From the NCBI GenBank assembly GCA_934512105.1, contig CAKSWQ010000010.1, forward strand, positions 1-59,370: DNA of 59,370 nucleotides. Reading direction: 5' to 3'. Under the pieces are notes generated by a model that had not been told where the DNA came from, did not search any database, and worked only from the letters and a program-made list of their open reading frames with translations. Below are positions 8,754 through 17,077 of the stretch, piece by piece; position 1 is the stretch's first letter; every line of letters starts with the position of its first letter. Position numbers and translations under genes: made by a program. The DNA is from an uncultured Faecalibacterium sp. (GTDB lineage Bacteria > Bacillota > Clostridia > Oscillospirales > Ruminococcaceae).

Positions 8754-9731
8754 TTATCCTCCAATGCGATACATCCCGCGGGTAGCGGGCATGGAACTGT
8801 CGTTAAAATGGTGTTCCCGGGGCTTTGCCCAGATGGTCTCCCGGATGGCGGCCAGCAGCTGCGCATCGTCCGCGCCGCTGCGCAGCAGTGCGCGCAGGTC
8901 GCAGCCGGTCTCGCTGGCAAGACAGGGGCGTAAAAAACCCTGACTGGTCAGCCGCACCCGGTTGCAGGAGGCGCAGAACTTGCCGTGCACCGCTGCAATA
9001 AAGCCGATGCTGCCCTGCCAGCCCGGCACGGTGTAGTACACCGCCGGGCCGTCGCCCAAGGCGTGCTCCTGCACAGTGGACAGGGGCGCAAGTTCCGGCC
9101 AGCGCCGGGCAAACCGCGCCCGCAGCTCCGGGCCGGAGATGCAGGGCATGGCAGCGCCGTAGCCGATGGGCATCATCTCGATGAAGCGCACCTGCATGGC
9201 GTTGTCCTTTGCCAGCGCGGCAAGCGTTTCCAGTTCGCCCTCGTTGACGCCCGCCTGCGGCACACAGTTCAGCTTGACCGGCAGGCCGCTTTCCAGCGCC
9301 GCCTGCAAGCCCGCCTGCACGGCGGAAAAATCGTCCCGGGCGGTGATCTGCCGGAATACCTCCGGGCGCAGGGTGTCCAGACTGATGTTCACGCTGTCCA
9401 GCCCGGCGTCCAGCAAAGCGGGCAGCTGCTCTGCCAGCAGCACCGCGTTGGTGGTCAGGGTGACCCGGCGGATGCCCGGGGTCTCTTTGAGCCCGGCCAC
9501 CAGCTGCGCCACGTTCTTGCGCACCAGCGGCTCGCCGCCGGTCACCCGCACGGTGTCGATGCCGCACTGGGCAAACAGCGCAGCCAAACGCAGAAATTCC
9601 TCGTAGGTCAGCACGGCCTCCCGCTCCAGCTTTTCCACGCCGTCCGGCATACAGTAGCGGCAGCGCAGGTTGCACAGGTCGGTCACCGACAGGCGCAGAT
9701 AATGGATCCCGCGCTGGTAGCGATCAAACAT
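8754..9731 (-). CDS. moaA: GTP 3',8-cyclase MoaA
   Basis: 325 residues. The radical-SAM motif is [12 protein letters not shown] with Cys20, Cys24 and Cys27. The second, GTP-binding cluster is in [18 protein letters not shown], and the protein ends in a double glycine needed by MoaA. It converts GTP to 3',8-cyclo-GTP, the first step of molybdopterin synthesis, with MoaC acting next. It overlaps moaC by 8 bases and precedes the MOSC-MogA gene by 6. All key residues are present. Confidence 0.97.
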   Translation of the reverse strand: MFDRYQRGIHYLRLSVTDLCNLRCRYCMPDGVEKLEREAVLTYEEFLRLAALFAQCGIDTVRVTGGEPLVRKNVAQLVAGLKETPGIRRVTLTTNAVLLAEQLPALLDAGLDSVNISLDTLRPEVFRQITARDDFSAVQAGLQAALESGLPVKLNCVPQAGVNEGELETLAALAKDNAMQVRFIEMMPIGYGAAMPCISGPELRARFARRWPELAPLSTVQEHALGDGPAVYYTVPGWQGSIGFIAAVHGKFCASCNRVRLTSQGFLRPCLASETGCDLRALLRSGADDAQLLAAIRETIWAKPREHHFNDSSMPATRGMYRIGG

Positions 9732-10221
9732 AGCCGCCCTCCGCCCGGATATAGTGGCCGCTCTTGCCGCCGGTCTTTTCCACCAGATGGATCTCGCCCA
9801 GTTCCATGCCCTTATCCACGGCCTTGCACATATCGTAGATGGTCAGCAGCGCGGTGGAAACGCCGGTCAGCGCCTCCATCTCCACGCCGGTCACACCGCT
9901 GGTCTTGACGGTGCACAGGGCTTCCACCGCCTGCCGCTCGGGCAGCAGACGGAACTCGATGCCCACCTTGGTCAGGGGCAGCGGATGGCACAGGGGGATC
10001 AGCTCGCTGGTGCGCTTGGTGGCCATAATGCCCGCAATGCGCGCCACGCCCAGCACATCGCCCTTTTTCACGGTGCCGCTCTGCACGGCGGCAAAGGCTT
10101 CGGCGTTCATGGTAATAATGCCGTGGGCAGTGGCTTCCCGGGTGGTGACGGGCTTTGCGCTCACATCCACCATCACGGCATTCCCGGCGGCATCAAAATG
10201 CGTCAGATTATTTTCACTCAT
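9724..10221 (-). CDS. moaC: Cyclic pyranopterin monophosphate synthase MoaC
   Basis: 165 residues, standard length. It begins [19 protein letters not shown] and carries the family's [39 protein letters not shown] and the late catalytic lysine region [11 protein letters not shown]. It converts the MoaA product to cyclic pyranopterin monophosphate. It overlaps moaA by 8 bases. The 45-base gap to the upstream MoeA-like gene contains a small AAAGCC/GGCTTT hairpin without a T tract. Confidence 0.97.
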   Translation of the reverse strand: MSENNLTHFDAAGNAVMVDVSAKPVTTREATAHGIITMNAEAFAAVQSGTVKKGDVLGVARIAGIMATKRTSELIPLCHPLPLTKVGIEFRLLPERQAVEALCTVKTSGVTGVEMEALTGVSTALLTIYDMCKAVDKGMELGEIHLVEKTGGKSGHYIRAEGGYV

Positions 10222-10266
10222 ATTTTTTTACCTTAGTAAAGCCACAAGGCTTTGCCTGAGAGGGTC

Positions 10267-11286
10267 TCAGCAGTGCCCAAAGCCACAGTTCGGCCAGTGG
10301 CATACTTCGCAGTTCAGGCACAAGCCCCCCTCGCCCAGGCGGGCGATATCCTCGGCGGTGATGGGGTCATCGGCCAGCAGGCGGGGCAGCAGCAGATCAA
10401 AGATGGTACGCTTGGCGTACATCACGCAGCCGGGCAGGCCGCATACCGGCACACCGTCCAGATAGCTGACAAGGAACATGGCCCCCGGCAGCACCGGTGC
10501 ACCGTAGGTGATGATATCCGCCCCAGTGTTCTTGATGGCCAGCGGGGTACGGTCGTCGGGGTCCACGCTCATGCCGCCGGTGGTAAAGATCAGCTCGCAC
10601 CCTGCGGCCTTGGCCTCCAGAATGGCGGCAGTGATCCCGGCGGGGTCGTCATCGCAGACCTTGTGGAAGACCATCTCACAGCCGTAGACATCCAGCTTGC
10701 TTTGCAGGATGGGGGTGAATTTATCCTCGATGCGTCCCTTGAATACCTCGCTGCCGGTGGTGATGATGCCCACCTTTTTGGCCTGCATGGGCAGCACGTT
10801 CAGGATAGGCTCTGCCCCGGCGGCAGCCTGCATGGCATCCATCTTCTCCTGCTCGATGACCAGCGGGATGATGCGGGTGCCGGCCAGCTTCTGCCCCTTT
10901 TTCACCGGCAGGTCGCCGTGGATGGTGGCGATCATCATCTGCGGGGTGCTGTTTACGGCCATCAGCGCCCTGCGGTTGATCTTCAGCAGGCCATCGCAAT
11001 CCGCGATCAGCTCGATCTTACCCTCTTTCGGCGCAGTACCGTGGATATTTTTGCCAGCAGCAGCCTTATACAGCAGGGCGGCTGCTTCGTCCTCGTGGAG
11101 GATGCCGGGGTGCTTTTCCCAGACGTAGAGGTTCTCCTTGCCGATGGAAAGCAGCACGGGGATATCCTCGGGCTGGATGACGTGCCCCTTGCGGAAGCGG
11201 GCATCCTTGTACTCGCCCGGGATGATCTGGGTGATATCATGGCAGAGCACCTGCCCTACGGCGTCAGCAGTGCGGATCAGTTTCAT
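10267..11286 (-). CDS. MoeA-like molybdopterin-binding protein with C-terminal cysteine cluster
   Basis: 339 residues. The second half carries a molybdopterin-binding fold: KVGIITTGSEVFKGRI, FTTGGMSVDPDD and VCGLPGCVMYAKRT. The first half lacks the normal MoeA domain order, so it is a shortened relative rather than a second MoeA. The last 17 residues contain five cysteines (323, 326, 329, 334, 339) with a histidine, which looks like an added metal or sulfur site. Such proteins accompany molybdenum-hydroxylase maturation genes in Clostridia; the specific step is not known to me. It is 14 bases downstream of mobB in the same operon. Confidence 0.85.
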   Translation of the reverse strand: MKLIRTADAVGQVLCHDITQIIPGEYKDARFRKGHVIQPEDIPVLLSIGKENLYVWEKHPGILHEDEAAALLYKAAAGKNIHGTAPKEGKIELIADCDGLLKINRRALMAVNSTPQMMIATIHGDLPVKKGQKLAGTRIIPLVIEQEKMDAMQAAAGAEPILNVLPMQAKKVGIITTGSEVFKGRIEDKFTPILQSKLDVYGCEMVFHKVCDDDPAGITAAILEAKAAGCELIFTTGGMSVDPDDRTPLAIKNTGADIITYGAPVLPGAMFLVSYLDGVPVCGLPGCVMYAKRTIFDLLLPRLLADDPITAEDIARLGEGGLCLNCEVCHWPNCGFGHC

Positions 11287-11300
11287 GATGGCATTCCTCC

Positions 11301-11819
11301 TTACAGCGCGGGCATCTGGGCTTCGATCCAGTCTGCCAGTGCCGGAATATCGTTCAGGTCAAAATCTGCGCCGGGGATATCCCCCACTACCGCCAGCGGC
11401 TGGAAGGAGACGGGCGCAGCCGAGACGGCGCTGCGCACCACCTCGATCTTCGGCCAGCCGCTGGACTTGAACCCTTCCAGCAGCACAAGGTCGTAGCCGT
11501 GACGCTCGAACAAGGCAAGCAGATCCTGCTCAGTCAGGCGAAATTCCTCGGTCAGCAGGTAGCGGGTGCCGGAGTAGATTGCCACGCCCTCGGCACCGGC
11601 TTCCCGCAGGCGGCAGCTGTCGGTGCCGGGCACGTCCGGGGTAAAATCGTGGCCGTCGTGCTTGATGACGCCCACCTTCAGCCCACGGCTGCGCAGCACG
11701 GGCAGCAGCTTTTCCAGCAGGGTGGTCTTACCGCTGTTGTGCACCCCGCTGACGGCCAGCACCGCCGGGCGCTTGAACGCCTGTGTCTCGGCCAGAGCCT
11801 GTTTTTGTTCACTGTACAA
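11301..11819 (-). CDS. mobB: Molybdopterin-guanine dinucleotide biosynthesis protein MobB
   Basis: 172 residues. A P-loop is seen as SGVHNSGKTTLLEKLLP, then VGVIKHDGHDF and LVLLEGFKSSGWPKIEVVR, all typical of MobB, the GTP-binding adaptor for dinucleotide attachment to Moco. The N-terminus overlaps the end of moeA by 11 bases. No MobA or MocA is in the window, so its partner must be encoded elsewhere. Confidence 0.93.
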   Translation of the reverse strand: MYSEQKQALAETQAFKRPAVLAVSGVHNSGKTTLLEKLLPVLRSRGLKVGVIKHDGHDFTPDVPGTDSCRLREAGAEGVAIYSGTRYLLTEEFRLTEQDLLALFERHGYDLVLLEGFKSSGWPKIEVVRSAVSAAPVSFQPLAVVGDIPGADFDLNDIPALADWIEAQMPAL

Positions 11820-13047
11820 AGTAAAGCACCTCCACTTTCCTATCGGGCTGTACCGGGCCGCTGCCGGCGGGGATCTCCACCAGACAATTGCAGCCCATCA
11901 TGGCGGACAGCGCACCGGAGGAGTGTGCCCCGGCACTGCCCGCGCAGGGCAATGTCACCTTGCCGCCGCAGGCAGCTGCCCGCAGATAACGGTTCTCCTT
12001 GCTGGCCCTGGAAAAGCCGTTTGTCAGGGTGCAAACGGCGCGGGCAGGGATGCAGCTCTCCTCCCGGCGTCCGGCGACGCGCAGCAGCGCGGGGATGGCG
12101 TATTGTTCCAGCGTGGCAGCGGCGGCAAAGGGGTTGCCGGACAGGCAGAACACCAGCTTGCCGTTAAGTGTTGCCGCCAGCATGGGGCTGCCGGGCTTCT
12201 GGGCTATACCCTCCACCAGCAGCTGTGCGCCCAGCTGTTCCAGCACAAGGGGCAGATAATCTTTCTGCCCCACCGAGACGCCGCCGCTGGTGATAATAGC
12301 ATCGCAGCGGGTCAGCAGTTCCTGCATTTTACCGGCGATGATCTCCGGGTCGTCGGAGCACTGCTGCCGCTCCACGGTAAAACCCAGCTGGCGCAGCCGG
12401 GCCGCGTTCTGGATGCCGTTGGCATCGTAAATTTTACCGGGTGCCCACGGTGCGCCGGGTTCCAGCAGCTCACTGCCGGTGGAAAGGACGCCCACGGTCA
12501 GCAGGCGGCAGACCGTTACCTCGGCATAGCCCTGCCCGGCCAGCACGCCCAGACGGGCGGGGGTAAGCACCGTTCCAGCGGGCACAATGATTGCGCCTGC
12601 GGCCACGTCCTCGCCGCGGAATACCACGTTCTGCAGCGGTTTTACGGCAGCATAAAGCTGTACAGTGTCCTCACCGCTGTCGGTCAGCTCCTGCATCAAA
12701 ACGCAATCCGCGCCCTCCGGCAGGGGTGCGCCGGTCATGATGCGGGCAGCGCACCCTGCGGGCAGCGCCGCAGCCGGGGCATCGCCCGCGTAAAGCTTCA
12801 TCACCACCGGCAGGGTGACCGGGGTCTCCCGGCTTGCACCGGCGGTATCCGCGCTGTGCAGGGCGTAGCCGTCCAGCGGGCTGCGGTCAAAGGGGGGCTG
12901 GTCCATCCGGGCACAGAGGTCCCCGGCGGCAATGCGTCCGCGGGCGTTTTCCAGCGGGATAGTCTCCGGGGACGGAGAAGGCAGAAGTGCTGCCGCGTCC
13001 AGCACGCTGCGCAGCGCCTGAACGGGGGAGCAGAAAGACTGATCCAT
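11809..13047 (-). CDS. moeA: Molybdopterin molybdenumtransferase MoeA
   Basis: 412 residues, normal length. It shows the MoeA series: FDRSPLDGYALHSADTAG near the N-terminus, RIMTGAPLPEGADCVLMQE, VGVLSTGSELLEPG, ITSGGVSVGQKDYL and FCLSGNPFAAAATLEQY. It inserts molybdenum into adenylylated molybdopterin. It is the first gene of the nine-gene operon, with GGAGG 9 bases before the ATG, and follows a long structured leader containing an intrinsic terminator. A leucine- and alanine-rich C-terminal domain IV is present. Confidence 0.95.
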   Translation of the reverse strand: MDQSFCSPVQALRSVLDAAALLPSPSPETIPLENARGRIAAGDLCARMDQPPFDRSPLDGYALHSADTAGASRETPVTLPVVMKLYAGDAPAAALPAGCAARIMTGAPLPEGADCVLMQELTDSGEDTVQLYAAVKPLQNVVFRGEDVAAGAIIVPAGTVLTPARLGVLAGQGYAEVTVCRLLTVGVLSTGSELLEPGAPWAPGKIYDANGIQNAARLRQLGFTVERQQCSDDPEIIAGKMQELLTRCDAIITSGGVSVGQKDYLPLVLEQLGAQLLVEGIAQKPGSPMLAATLNGKLVFCLSGNPFAAAATLEQYAIPALLRVAGRREESCIPARAVCTLTNGFSRASKENRYLRAAACGGKVTLPCAGSAGAHSSGALSAMMGCNCLVEIPAGSGPVQPDRKVEVLYFVQ

Positions 13048-13330
13048 CGTAAACTTCCTCCATAGACCCGCCGCTCTCCCCTTCTGCTATGGCTCAGACG
13101 GGGACACCGGCGGGGGTATTCTTTTTTTCAAAAGACAGGTGAAAAAGAAACGGAGACGTCTTGACCGGAAAATCAAAACGCCTCCGCAGAATATCCCCAC
13201 AAAACCGGCAGTGGCAGCTTGCAGTTTGCCGCGCCAGCGGTATGCCTTTGACTGTGCGCCGCCTTTGCAGCGGCAGCACACCGCCAAAAACACCTGTGAG
13301 GATGGGAGGAGTTCTTTTTTTCAAATTGCA
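13048..13330 (-). promoter_or_regulatory. Structured 5' leader of the molybdenum operon (candidate riboswitch)
   Basis: On the minus strand this leader holds, in order, a hairpin of TGTGCTGCCGC with GCGGCGCACA (13252-13279), the terminator at 13141-13186, and a second fold between 13048 and 13120 in which CCCGCCG pairs with CGGCGGG and CCATAG can pair with CTATGG next to the GGAGG of moeA. A possible promoter (TTACAC, 16 bases, TATAAG) lies near 13457-13484. A leader of this form before Moco genes suggests ligand control, as in Moco RNAs, but I cannot match the Moco consensus with certainty. Confidence 0.5.
13141..13186 (-). terminator. Intrinsic terminator in the moeA leader
   Basis: On the minus strand CGGAGGCGTTTTGA pairs with TCAAGACGTCTCCG over 14 base pairs (two G-U) around an 8-base loop, followed by TTTCTTTTTC. 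No coding gene ends just before it, so it appears to be an attenuator about 94 bases ahead of moeA. Confidence 0.7.
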
Positions 13331-13885
13331 GCGTTTCTTCTGCGGGAAGGCGGTGGGGTTTCCCCCGCCACCCTTGAATGCCAGCTTATGCAGCTCTTAG
13401 CATTGCGGCGCGGTGTCAGTGCCAACGGTTTAGACACCTTTGCTCAAAGAAGCTCTTATACCCTGATTCAATTGTAGTGTAATGTGGTCAGACCGACCGT
13501 CAAAGCGATGGTCGCAGCGCCCATGGCTGCATAGCCCGGCAGCTGCTTGCGCCACAGCGGTACGGATGCAAACGGGTTGGCTGCCCGCTTCCTGTTATCA
13601 CCGTCTGATTTTTGTCCGGGTATCCCCGGACAACGATCGAGACCGCTCTGGCTGCTACGACAGTGGAGCGGTCTCTTCGGTACTATATTAACATGCAGGT
13701 GCGAAGTGTGTCAACAGAAACAGACACCCTTCTCTGATTTGTAATGATCGTTTTGGGAATAGCTGCTCAGAGTTCAGGGCTTTTGCACCCGCAGACTGTC
13801 CATGTTCTGGGCTGCCGTGCCCTCCCACACCATGTCAAGCTGCAAAAGTGGATTGTCGTGAGCCGTATTCACGGAACCGTACCGT
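13331..13885. other. Gene-poor stretch with inverted repeats and possible coding debris
   Basis: No complete gene is supported here. Visible are GGTGGCGGGG/CCCCACCGCC (about 13350-13373), TTGTCCGGG/CCCGGACAA (13612-13634) and GAGACCGCTC/GAGCGGTCTC (about 13640-13676). On the minus strand two open tails without starts are seen: one ending at 13774 (…QLDMVWEGTAAQNMDSL) and one ending near 13480 with a hydrophobic end (GAATIALTVGLTTL). They look like remnants of genes, but no family is recognised. Confidence 0.35.
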
Positions 13886-15256
13886 TTACATAGCGATCCA
13901 GCCCAAGGCATTTGCCACCGAGCTTGCCAGAATGATGGCTGCAAAAATGGGGCACAGCCAGCGGATCATAAAATTGAACACCGGCTTGCGGCGGAACCGC
14001 TGACCGTCCTGCTCCACCTCCTGCGCGATCTGCTCCACGCCGATGACGCGGGACACCAGCAGGCAGGTGGCAATGGCTGCAATGGGCATCATGACTGAGT
14101 TGGTCAGGAAGTCGAAGAAGTCCAAGAACTGCATCCCGAACACGGTCACCCCGGCCAGCGGGCCGTAGCCCAGTGCCGACAGGCTGCCCAGCACCACCAT
14201 GATGGCGCCGATGAGCACGGTGGAGCGGGTGCGGTCCCAGCCCAGCTCGTCCTCAAAGGTGGAGACGGCACTCTCGGTCAGGGCGATGGAGCTGGTAATG
14301 GCCGCAAAAAGCACCAGCACAAAGAACAGCACACCCACCACAGTGCCCAGACCCATGCTGGCGAACACCTTGGGGATGGTGATGAACATCAGCGCAGGGC
14401 CGGCCTGCAAAGTGTCCGGGTCGCCGCCGGAGAAGGCGAACACCGCCGGGATGATCATCAGGCCTGCCATGATGGCAATGGCGGTATCAAACACCTCCAC
14501 GTTCTCGGTGGACTCCTCAATAGAGACGTCCTTCTTCATATAAGAGCCGAAGGTGACCAGAATGCCCATGGCGATGGACAGAGAGTAGAACATCTGCCCC
14601 ATGGCGGTGACCACGGTCATCCACGAGAAGTTTTTGGGGTTGGGCACCAGAAAGTACTTTACACCCGCCAGTGCGCCGGGGCGGGTGACTGAATAGCCCG
14701 CAATGACCAGCGAAAGCACCACCAGCACCGGCATCATCACCTTGGAGACCCGCTCCACGCCGTTGCGCACACCGGCAAAGATGACGCCCAGCGTGAACAG
14801 ACTGAACAGCAAAAAGGCCAGCTCGGCCTGCAAGCCGTTGGTGATAAAGGCGGAGAAGTAACCATCTGCCGCCAGATTGCTGCCGCGTCCGCACAGGTAC
14901 TCGGCCAGATAGTGGATGACCCAGCCGCCGATGACCGAATAATACGGCACGATCAAAATGGGGATGATGGCGTTGATCCAACCGCCGAACCGGATGCCCC
15001 TGCCCTTGCCGAAGTGGGCATAGGCACTGACCGGGCTTTTGTGGGTCATACGGCCCAGCGCGGTCTCGGCCACGATCATGGTATAGCCAAAGGTGACTGC
15101 CAGCAGAATGTATACCAGCAGAAAAATGCCGCCGCCGTATTTGGCTGCCAGATACGGGAAGCGCCAGATGTTGCCCAGACCCACCGAAGCGCCTGCGGCA
15201 GACAGCACGAACCCGATCTTACCGGAGAACGCACTGCGCTTGTGTTGTTGTTCCAT
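13886..15256 (-). CDS. Sodium-dependent transporter, SNF (SLC6-like) family
   Basis: 456 residues with about eleven membrane segments. The first segment carries GFVLSAAGASVGLGNIWRFP, the sodium- and substrate-binding hallmark of the neurotransmitter:sodium symporter family, followed by NGG-like KYGGGIFLLVY. Bacterial members such as Tyt1 and MhsT import amino acids with Na+; the substrate here is not predictable. It is a single-gene unit, separated from upstream genes by the terminator at 15342-15383. The region between it and that terminator (15257-15340) probably holds its promoter. Confidence 0.93.
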   Translation of the reverse strand: MEQQHKRSAFSGKIGFVLSAAGASVGLGNIWRFPYLAAKYGGGIFLLVYILLAVTFGYTMIVAETALGRMTHKSPVSAYAHFGKGRGIRFGGWINAIIPILIVPYYSVIGGWVIHYLAEYLCGRGSNLAADGYFSAFITNGLQAELAFLLFSLFTLGVIFAGVRNGVERVSKVMMPVLVVLSLVIAGYSVTRPGALAGVKYFLVPNPKNFSWMTVVTAMGQMFYSLSIAMGILVTFGSYMKKDVSIEESTENVEVFDTAIAIMAGLMIIPAVFAFSGGDPDTLQAGPALMFITIPKVFASMGLGTVVGVLFFVLVLFAAITSSIALTESAVSTFEDELGWDRTRSTVLIGAIMVVLGSLSALGYGPLAGVTVFGMQFLDFFDFLTNSVMMPIAAIATCLLVSRVIGVEQIAQEVEQDGQRFRRKPVFNFMIRWLCPIFAAIILASSVANALGWIAM

Positions 15257-15341
15257 GTTGTTGTTCCTCTTTTCCTATCCGTTATAAAAATTAAGCAGAA
15301 CAAGTTTACCACAACTGCGGACAACTGGCAAGCAACAGAAG

Positions 15342-15383
15342 AAACACCCCGGTCAGCGCCTGACGGCGCTGACCGGGGTGTTT
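15342..15383 (-). terminator. Intrinsic terminator after the DUF1846 gene
   Basis: AAACACCCCGGTCAGCGCC pairs perfectly with GGCGCTGACCGGGGTGTTT across a 4-base loop. On the minus strand it follows the DUF1846 stop at 15404 and is trailed by TTTCTTC. Confidence 0.85.
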
Positions 15384-15403
15384 GCACGATCATCGTTTAT
15401 TTT

Positions 15404-16897
15404 TTACAGCTTATGGTACTTGCGGTCCTCTTCCTCGTAGACGGGGTCGCAGGTCAGGTACATGCCCAGACGGTTCAGAGTGCTGCTGTCCACGCTGGAA
15501 AGCAGCACGGTGGAGTGCACATCGCAGCCCTTGAGGTTGGGCAGCTGATGCATGGCCACTGCGGCAAGCTCGCTGGAAGCAGCAGAGCTGGACAGGGCGA
15601 TCAGGATCTCATCGGTGTGCAGACGGGGGTTCTTGCCGCCCAGATAGTTGGTCTTGAGGGTCTGGATAGGCTCGATGGCAGTGGCACTGACCAGATCCGT
15701 CTCCTGCGGGATGCCCGCCAGATACTTGAGCGCGTTGATCAAAGCGCTTGCGGTAGCACCCAGCAGCGGGCCGGTCTTGCCGGTGATGACGGTGCCGTCG
15801 CTCAGTTCAATGGCAGCAGCCGGTGCGCCGCCGGTGGCCTCGCTGCGGGCGTGCGCCTGCTTTTCCACCTCGCGTGCGCCCATGGTCAGCCCGGCCTGAT
15901 TCATCAGCAGCTCCAGCTTGTAGCGCTCGCTCTCCTTGGCGGTGCCGGTGATCTTCTGCTCGCACAGGCACTTGTAGTACCGGCGCACGATCTCCTTGCG
16001 GGAGGCCTCGCAGCAGACGGCGTCGTCCACGATGCAGTTGCCGGCCATGTTCACGCCCATGTCCGTGGGGGACTTATAGGGGCTCTGCCCTGCGATCAGC
16101 TCGAACATCGCGTTCACCACCGGGAAGATCTCAATGTCGCGGTTGTAGTTCACGGTGGTCACGCCGTAGGCCTCCAGATGGAAGGGGTCGATCATGTTCA
16201 CATCGTTCAGGTCGGCGGTGGCGGCCTCGTAGGCCAGATTGACCGGGTGCTTCAGGGGAATGTTCCAGATGGGGAAGGTCTCGAACTTGGCATAACCAGC
16301 CTTGACGCCGCGCTTGTATTCATGGTACAGCTGGGACAGGCAGACGGCCATTTTTCCGCTGCCGGGGCCGGGCGCGGTGATGACCACCAGCGGGCGCTCG
16401 GTCTCAATGTACTCGTTGCGGCCGTAGCCCTCGTCGCTGACGATGCGTGCCACGTCGTTAGGGTAGCCGGGGATCTTGTAGTGGCGGAAGGTGCGGATGC
16501 CCAGACTGTTCAGCCGCTTTTCAAAGGCTTCCACCTCGGCGGCGGCGGTGTACTTGGTCACGCACACGCTGCCCACATACAGCCCCACCTCCTGAAAAGC
16601 GTCGATGAGGCGCAGCACATCCAGATCGTAGGTGATGCCGTAGTCACCGCGCACCTTGCTGCTGATGATGTCCTCGGCGCTGATGACGATGACGATCTCA
16701 GCCTGCTCCTTGAGCTGTAAAAGCATCTGCAGCTTGGAGTCCGGCTGAAAGCCGGGCAGCACGCGGGAGGCGTGATAATCGTCGAACAGCTTGCCGCCGA
16801 ATTCCAGATACAGCTTATTGTCAAACTTCTTGATGCGCTCGCGGATATGCTCAGACTGCATCGAAAGATATTTGTCGTTGTCAAATCCTATTTTCAT
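15404..16897 (-). CDS. DUF1846 family protein
   Basis: 497 residues, the usual size of this widespread Firmicute family. It opens MKIGFDNDKYLSMQSEHI and includes GGKLFDDYHASRVLPGF, IVISAEDI, the P-loop-like ITAPGPGSGKMAVCLSQ and GVTTVNYNRDIE. The structure of a family member is known but its enzyme role is not established; a nucleotide- or cofactor-binding function is suggested by the glycine-rich loop. The start at 16897 follows GAGGAAAC; a frame extending to 17011 has no ribosome site. It is transcribed alone, with terminators or gaps on both sides. Confidence 0.9.
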   Translation of the reverse strand: MKIGFDNDKYLSMQSEHIRERIKKFDNKLYLEFGGKLFDDYHASRVLPGFQPDSKLQMLLQLKEQAEIVIVISAEDIISSKVRGDYGITYDLDVLRLIDAFQEVGLYVGSVCVTKYTAAAEVEAFEKRLNSLGIRTFRHYKIPGYPNDVARIVSDEGYGRNEYIETERPLVVITAPGPGSGKMAVCLSQLYHEYKRGVKAGYAKFETFPIWNIPLKHPVNLAYEAATADLNDVNMIDPFHLEAYGVTTVNYNRDIEIFPVVNAMFELIAGQSPYKSPTDMGVNMAGNCIVDDAVCCEASRKEIVRRYYKCLCEQKITGTAKESERYKLELLMNQAGLTMGAREVEKQAHARSEATGGAPAAAIELSDGTVITGKTGPLLGATASALINALKYLAGIPQETDLVSATAIEPIQTLKTNYLGGKNPRLHTDEILIALSSSAASSELAAVAMHQLPNLKGCDVHSTVLLSSVDSSTLNRLGMYLTCDPVYEEEDRKYHKL

Positions 16898-17077
16898 CGT
16901 TCGTTTCCTCTCTGGTGGCCGGGCACACCATACCCGGGCTTTAAAAATCACAAGCATAAGTATACCACAGCCCGGGGTGGTGCGCAATGCAAAACAAAGC
17001 GCAGAACGCAATTCCGGCAGGATAGGCCGTTTTGGGCGGTGCAGAGTTCTGTTTTTTGTTGCAGATGCCGTTTTGGG

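Noticed and set aside
10235..10256. Terminator between moaC and the MoeA-like gene
   Set aside because: The AAAGCC/GGCTTT hairpin is short and has no T tract on the transcribed strand; it is followed by the moaC ribosome site.
13087..13477. Small open frames on both strands in the moeA leader
   Set aside because: They overlap the leader hairpins and terminator, lack ribosome sites and have no family features.
14912..16720. 602-codon plus-strand frame across the SNF and DUF1846 genes
   Set aside because: It crosses two supported genes and a terminator and shows no family motif.
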